In this document: positions 58,058-64,000 of the stretch, piece by piece | Numbering within the stretch: the first letter of the stretch is position 1 | Layout of the letters: the number at the start of each line of letters is the position of its first letter | Assembly: GCA_021234155.1 (NCBI GenBank) | Contig: JAJEKV010000031.1 | Coordinates: 2,475,614 to 2,539,613 of the forward strand | Reading direction: 5' to 3' | Length of the DNA: 64,000 nt | From: Isoetes taiwanensis | Lineage: Eukaryota > Streptophyta > Lycopodiopsida > Isoetales > Isoetaceae | Notes under the pieces: generated by a model | Database searches by the model: none | Seen by the model: only the letters and a program-made list of their open reading frames with translations | Told to the model about the DNA's origin: nothing | Made by a program: the position numbers and the translations under genes

Positions 58058-59658
58058 TGTGACGCTCCTTGCGCTATATATGATAGCCCGTCGTATACAT
58101 TGAAGGACCCTCCCCATCCAACGGCTACCCATTGTATGGGCCCTCCATCTAATCCACGTCTGGGATAACCAGAAAATAAGTTGAGGACACAGAGGTGTCA
58201 TTTCATCCCATCCTTTACGTCCTGATATCAGCGGAAGCAATATACAACATAACCACTATTAACAATATAACAACACTACCTTGAAGGGTAGTCAATATCC
58301 ATACCATCATAACATGTAAAATAAACTTTCAACATCGAAACATTAAAGGGGCTCCTACCCGGGGTTCAAACTCAAGGGGGGAGTCGACTGACAGCTGGGC
58401 TCCAGATAGATCAGACCGATTTATGGCAATGGCTTGGGCTGGCAATAGACAATGGCTAGGGTTGACCCCTCCATCTGCTCCTCCTGTGCATACTTTGCAG
58501 ATAGGCTAAAGCAGGCTCGCCATGGATCAGAATCTGCCCGGAGACATAATCCCCTGGTATCATCCAACAAAACTACTTCGGGTTGCATCTCCCCGGTCTG
58601 ATGAGGTAGGAGAGGTTGCATCTCCCCCTCCCGAAGTGCAGCATCTCCATGGGCAGCTAGAGGATCATGACGACACACATCCGTACCCGACTGAACTCCT
58701 CAAAAAAAGAGCTAGGTCGACACCTGGAGCTCTTGAGAGTCAGGGCGACACCATTGACCCGGGAAGTGTCGGACTCTTACATACGCTCACACGTGGGCTG
58801 ACTATAAGCCTAGCCCGCTATGGGTCCCCAGTAGCCGCGTTCAGCAGGGACCTCCCTCCACTTTGCCGTTGACCCTGTTATGTGGTGCTCTATCACTCCA
58901 TAGCCTCCAATAGCCAGATGGGCTCTATGCAGAGGCTGCATTAATAATGGGAACTAATGGGTCTAAACTAGCATCATCTATTAATGGCCACTAGGTTTCT
59001 ACCCCTCTTCCTAATATACAAGAGGTGCACTATGCGATCAACCACATCATATCAATATAATCTTGATAATAATTGAGAATAACAAGTAATCCTAATTACA
59101 TACATCTAACATATAGTTAGGGTTCATTGATTAGGGTTCATGTTTAGAACAATAGGTTCAAGAATGGCCACTAGAATATAACATGCAACTCAACTGGAAC
59201 GAACTTGAAATACCTGCTCCTGACGTGCTACCACTACTTCCCTAGTTCTCCATCTCTAACAGGTGGTTCGAGAAGATGATCCTCTACTGCTGTGACTCAG
59301 GTTGCCGATGATGATATTCAAATCGGAGCTGTGATTGCAAACATCTGGATCTGAGGTTGGTAGAGCCAAAAGTGGTTAGGGTTTAGGGTTTAGAGTTTAG
59401 GGTTTAGCGTTTAGCCTTTTATATATTAGGGTTTACATGAATGTCACTTGGCTCCCATAGGTGTGTCTATGTGGCAGTTTGCCTATAAAGTGAGGCCATG
59501 TGGAAATGGCTCTGTATCTTATATAGGTTGGCTAAGTTATAGATAACTTAGTCATTTCCCCTACATTGGTCGCATACAAGTCTATTGATGTAGAATTGTA
59601 TAGTGACGTGGCCATAAAATATACATATTTATACCATATATTTTGAGGAAACGTCACA
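58058..59658 (-). repeat. LTR C, complete, with the empty chromovirus site
   Basis: 1601 bp. At about 58756 it reads ATTGACCCGGGAAGTGTC with a single CCCGG, exactly the sequence split by the chromovirus in LTR B. Telomere-like TTTAGGG repeats lie near 59376-59402. Confidence 0.85.
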
Positions 59659-59706
59659 TTCTCCCCACCTTAGGATAATATCGTCCTCACCATTACATAA
59701 AGTGGA

Positions 59707-60057
<351 letters not shown>

Positions 60058-60351
60058 GATGTTAATTATCTTACTATATATATTATTACTAGAAAACAGA
60101 ATTAGCTTTATCTATCACTCTCCCACCACGTATACCTCTCGCTTCTTGCCTATACACACTTTTGCGCCCACCGACCCAGCATAGTACCCTCCCCCGTTGT
60201 GATTTAAAGGCTTTGGCGTTGAAATGATCCAGCATTTCTCAACTTCTGCATAGTCCAGGTATTCGTATTCCATGTAATTGCAATTGTTCTGTTGAGTTTA
60301 ATTTAGGCCTCCAATTCGGAGCAAGCGATGACAGAAATTTTTTAAGTTGTG

Positions 60352-63300
60352 ACGACACACAAGGCACCCAAAAATAAAACCATTATAGGTTTTTTCCTTG
60401 GTTATACATAGAAGACCGTTCCAAAAAACCAATGCGTCTTTGGGGGTTAATTTCATTAAAAACATTACATGGCTAAAGTATGTGCTTTCTTTAGATGCTT
60501 TATTGAAGTGGTATTTTGAGAGAGTAATAATCAATTGTTCATTGATAGTGTTCAATTATATGGTTTTTTAACGTGTTTAATCAGCGTTGTTTAATAGCAT
60601 GGTTCATGTATATGGTTTGTTAATGTGGTATAGCTTGGTGGTAATGAGACTCGGTTTGATATAGTGTTATGTAATGTGGTTTTTAAAGTGTTAAATTGGG
60701 GTGGCTAAGTATTATGATAAATTTATATGGTTCGCATTATGTTAAAATGACATAGGCCGCATATGATTTCCATTTTTGTTCATTTAAACCATATAAGGTC
60801 TTTAGTAGAATGCAATGGTGTTTTTAACGAGGCTAGGGCTATAGATAATTGGTGCTTTATTGTCCAAAGCATTATTACTTTTTTGGTACTATTGGGATCT
60901 AGTGGTTCTTAGTGCCAGGGTTTAGTGGTTTGGTGCTTTATTGTCCAAAGCATTATTACTTTTTTGGTACTATTGGGATCTAGTGGTTCTTAGTGCTAGG
61001 GTTTAGTGGTTTTTACTGCTAGCCGGTAGCGGTTTCTCAATTCGAACCATTGTAGTTTAACATGTTACAACAGGAATAGTTTTTTACTATTGGTAATTAT
61101 AGGAAATTTTGCCAATATAAGAAAGGGTATTTTTTGTACTGCAAATAAATGAAAGGAGCTCCAAGGATTTGAACCTTGGTTAAACCATTATCCCCACATG
61201 TTCAAATAAATATAAATAGCACCCTAAATAAGCCACTTCAAAAATCCAGCTTTGAAGCTCCCCAACAATCATTTAAAAAGCTACTCTATGTTACTTCAAT
61301 TTGTAACTCCAATACTACTACCACAATTCCAATTTGCATTTGTCAATAGCAAATGCAAGAACTAAGTTATGAAACTCTGAATTCTTTAACTTTGCATCTA
61401 CCGCTTTGAATGCGATAACTCCAACGCAACTTCTAGTACAGAAAAGACAAGGGCAAGACCATGCTTGATGAGTAGCAACCGACAATGAAATAAAGACAGC
61501 TGAAGGGAAATGAACTAAAATGAATTAGTGCAAAACATCTGCAACACCTTAGACAAATCATTGTGCCACATTTTATTGACACGCATACAAGCAGCTAAAT
61601 CTATAGAGGGAATATTGAAAAAAAATACTGATAAAGCATACAAGACTAACTTAGAAGGAAAAAGTTGGCAAGGAAATCTTCCATAGAAATAAAAGCAGTG
61701 AAATACGTACAGCAGATACATGCAGGCTAAAAACTTGCCAGGATCGCACCTCTTTAATGTTTTTTGTTTGGAAGAAGAAAGAAATCACACATACCTTTGT
61801 TTACTGGCCAGAGACAATCTTAGGACATGTTGGGTGCTGCACTATAAATCACATCAGGGCTAGCAATCACATAAATCTTGCAATAGGATGAAATTCAGAA
61901 CCAGATTTGCATAATTCAATACCCCCTTTTGCTAGAAATTGGGTTCAGGAACAAAATCCCAAGTGGGAAAAAACGCAAGAAAAGCTAGGCCATATCTGGA
62001 AATGAAGGAGAGCTTGGAGCTGCCAAGTGCCAGAATGCGTTTAGCAGGCACGGTCTTAAACTGACCAGGAAATTGCCCTCTCCCATGGGCATCTGAATAC
62101 ATCCCGCTACACATAGGGCTACACGAATAAATCCCGCTACACACAGGGCTATTTGGAGCGGCTCTGTCTTACTCAAACCCATCTTACCACAATCATCTCT
62201 CCGGAGCTCAGCCATGAAAAATCTCATTATTCTTGACCTCAGCAAGGAGCTGAGTTAGTTCGGCATACATGGCAGGGCTTTAACCAAAAGCTTTAAAAAA
62301 ACTACCTTATATGCACTGGCCGTTTCAGACAAAACCATAATAGGAAACAAAATATAACCTGGTAATAAGGATCGAAGACTTCGTTTCTTGAAGCCCAAAG
62401 CCATCGTATTTAAATGTTTTGGATCTCTGCATCATATTATGTGAATGCTTGAAACTGCAAGAAAGATATTAAAAGAAATCATTTGTGGGCAAAAGCAATG
62501 GTTTCTATGTCTAAATCTCGCCTCATCCGGGTTCTTCCGTCTACATATCCAATTCGTTTGCATCTAATCAAAACCATTCTTTCAGGTGCATTTATACTAA
62601 TCTGAATATTATGTGTTAACTATTACCTGGAAAAGCCTGAGTATGAAAGATTAGAGCAAACCTCGAAGCTAGAATAATATATTCGGCATATTGCCAAAGC
62701 CAAAATCGATCGATCTAAGCTTTGTGGATCCCTGCAAAAAAAAACCCATCTACCTATTGTAAGCCCTGCAAATGACCCTAACACCGTCTAAACGCCATAG
62801 CCTTAACCTGGAGGAAACTTGAAGCTCTGAAGCAGTGCGGCCCCAGTTCTGGCCGATTCCTTGCCGTGCGTTTTGAGGAGGAGATCGGTTGCCCTAACAT
62901 AACAGGCCTCGCCCTAAATCTATCAAAAGCAAATTTTAATAGGCCGGGATTCCACTACTGGCAAGTTTATATGCTGACATGGAGCAAAGTTCCATCACGG
63001 TAGAATTCTTTTACTGTGGGTAATTTCGTGCAGTATTCCATTTAGAAATTTATGATGTATTTCATGGAGTTTCTGTGTTTTCTCCGTTCTAAGACATGCC
63101 TCTATTGTAAATCATGGCAATCATCCTTTAATCCCCATTTCCTTGAAAATCAGGTTTCAAAAATAGTCGTTTTCTCTAGAACGGGGGAGATTTTCGAGCA
63201 TAACAATAGGGTCGCCTTTTTCGCCTGGCATGCATTTCTACGGCGACACGTGCAACCCCAATACTGTGAAATGAAAGTAGGGTGCCCCGATTCCGCACAA

Positions 63301-64000
63301 CCAGTTCTCAAGGTCAAATTTTAGGGTTCTTAAATTAAGTTTTAGGGTTTTCTATGTTAACCGCCCTTGTTCCTCCATAATTGAAGAATAGCTATAGTCA
63401 GGACTCAAAGGTGAATAGCTATAGTCAGGACTCAAAGGTCTTACATCTACTTCAATAAAGCCGTCCCACAAAAATCCATTTCTTTCCTGAGCTAAAGGAA
63501 GCAGAAGGTTCCAGTATAGAAGAAGAGTCTAGATTTTCAGCTTGAATATCATAGTGCCTGGACAAAGACATGCTCCGTCACCGGTTCTTACAACCAAGTG
63601 TGCATTGTTCTTACCCTGTTACTTCATCTTTAAAGCTTTCGTGGTACTTATCAGACTTGTATTGATCGATATTGAAACGTTTTGAACCTGACAATGAGCA
63701 TACCCATAGAAGCAGCAGAGCATACCATTATCTCGAAGTCCTTGCCATAAGAAACAACAAATTATCATTTCACACATTATATACTATAAATTTTTGAGGC
63801 AATGTATGCAAAATGTTCTCTCCCTCCATCTCTCTCAAATTGAATTTCAGCAACTGAAACTGCTACATCATTTATTGAACATTTATTGTTATGTCCTTAC
63901 ATTTGAAATGTTATGTCGAGTCCATCTCAAGTTTTTGGATACTCCATGTTATTGCAGAATGTTCTTGACAGATGGAGCTCTACATTTTTTGCAAATCCAT
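60352..64000. other. Right end of window, no gene recognised
   Basis: A/T-rich. An 81-bp unit starting GGTGCTTTATTGTCCAAAGC is tandemly duplicated at 60851-60931 and 60932-61012. A tRNA T-arm-like stretch on the minus strand (CCAAGGTTCAAATCCTTGG, about 61158-61176) may be a SINE relic. A 27-bp unit GAATAGCTATAGTCAGGACT... is duplicated at 63386-63439. Frames of 70-90 codons near 61985-62245 and 63052-63324 have no recognisable domain; a gene outside the window may start or end here. Confidence 0.4.

Noticed and set aside
61158-61176. tRNA gene on the minus strand
   Set aside because: Only a T-arm-like stretch; acceptor stem, D-arm and anticodon arm not found, so a SINE relic is more likely.

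Overview
This is a window of a land-plant nuclear genome. Two intron-containing nuclear genes sit in a dense, nested field of LTR retrotransposons and LINEs. Met-initiator-type primer binding sites, a chromovirus and RY (CATGCATG) motifs all fit a plant. I cannot name the species; low gene density suggests a large repeat-rich genome such as a fern, lycophyte or gymnosperm, but this is a guess.

Layout. 1-1130: LINE remnant. 2354-10143: a non-autonomous LTR element with near-identical LTRs of about 1.8 kb, a Met PBS and target duplication ATTTA; a 5'-truncated LINE (2386-4380) sits inside its 5' LTR. 10149-14630: unrecognised sequence, then a second degraded copy of the same LINE. 14706-25911: a badly decayed Ty3/gypsy element (gag, protease, RT, RNase H and integrase traces, plus 4 kb of unknown sequence). 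26199-27585: a two-exon gene for a proline-rich EF-hand/ZZ-finger protein. 29882-34803 (minus): a 14-exon NOC3-like gene. 35-38.6 kb: short repeats, some with CATGCATG palindromes. 38619-60351: a minus-strand tandem array LTR-internal-LTR-internal-LTR of a small non-autonomous gypsy-type element. Its middle LTR is split by a complete plus-strand chromovirus (42121-55409) with perfect target duplication CCCGG; the neighbouring LTR copy keeps the empty site. 60.4-64 kb: unrecognised sequence.

The most notable item is in the chromovirus. Between its 5' LTR and gag are three extra reading-frame regions, and the first ends in an almost complete histone H3 fold (about 45667-45966) behind a divergent tail and a longer N-terminal region. 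The element also encodes a chromodomain after its integrase. A retroelement with both an H3-like protein and a domain family that often reads H3 tails is, to my knowledge, undescribed. This copy is damaged: a 248-bp hAT-like MITE lies in the H3 reading frame and there are several frameshifts.

A second cross-cutting signal is that differences between repeat copies cluster at CTG/CAG trinucleotides, in either copy and often as indels. This may reflect CHG methylation, either through real mutation or through base-calling error at methylated CWG sites. It means many 'frameshifts' reported here may not be real.
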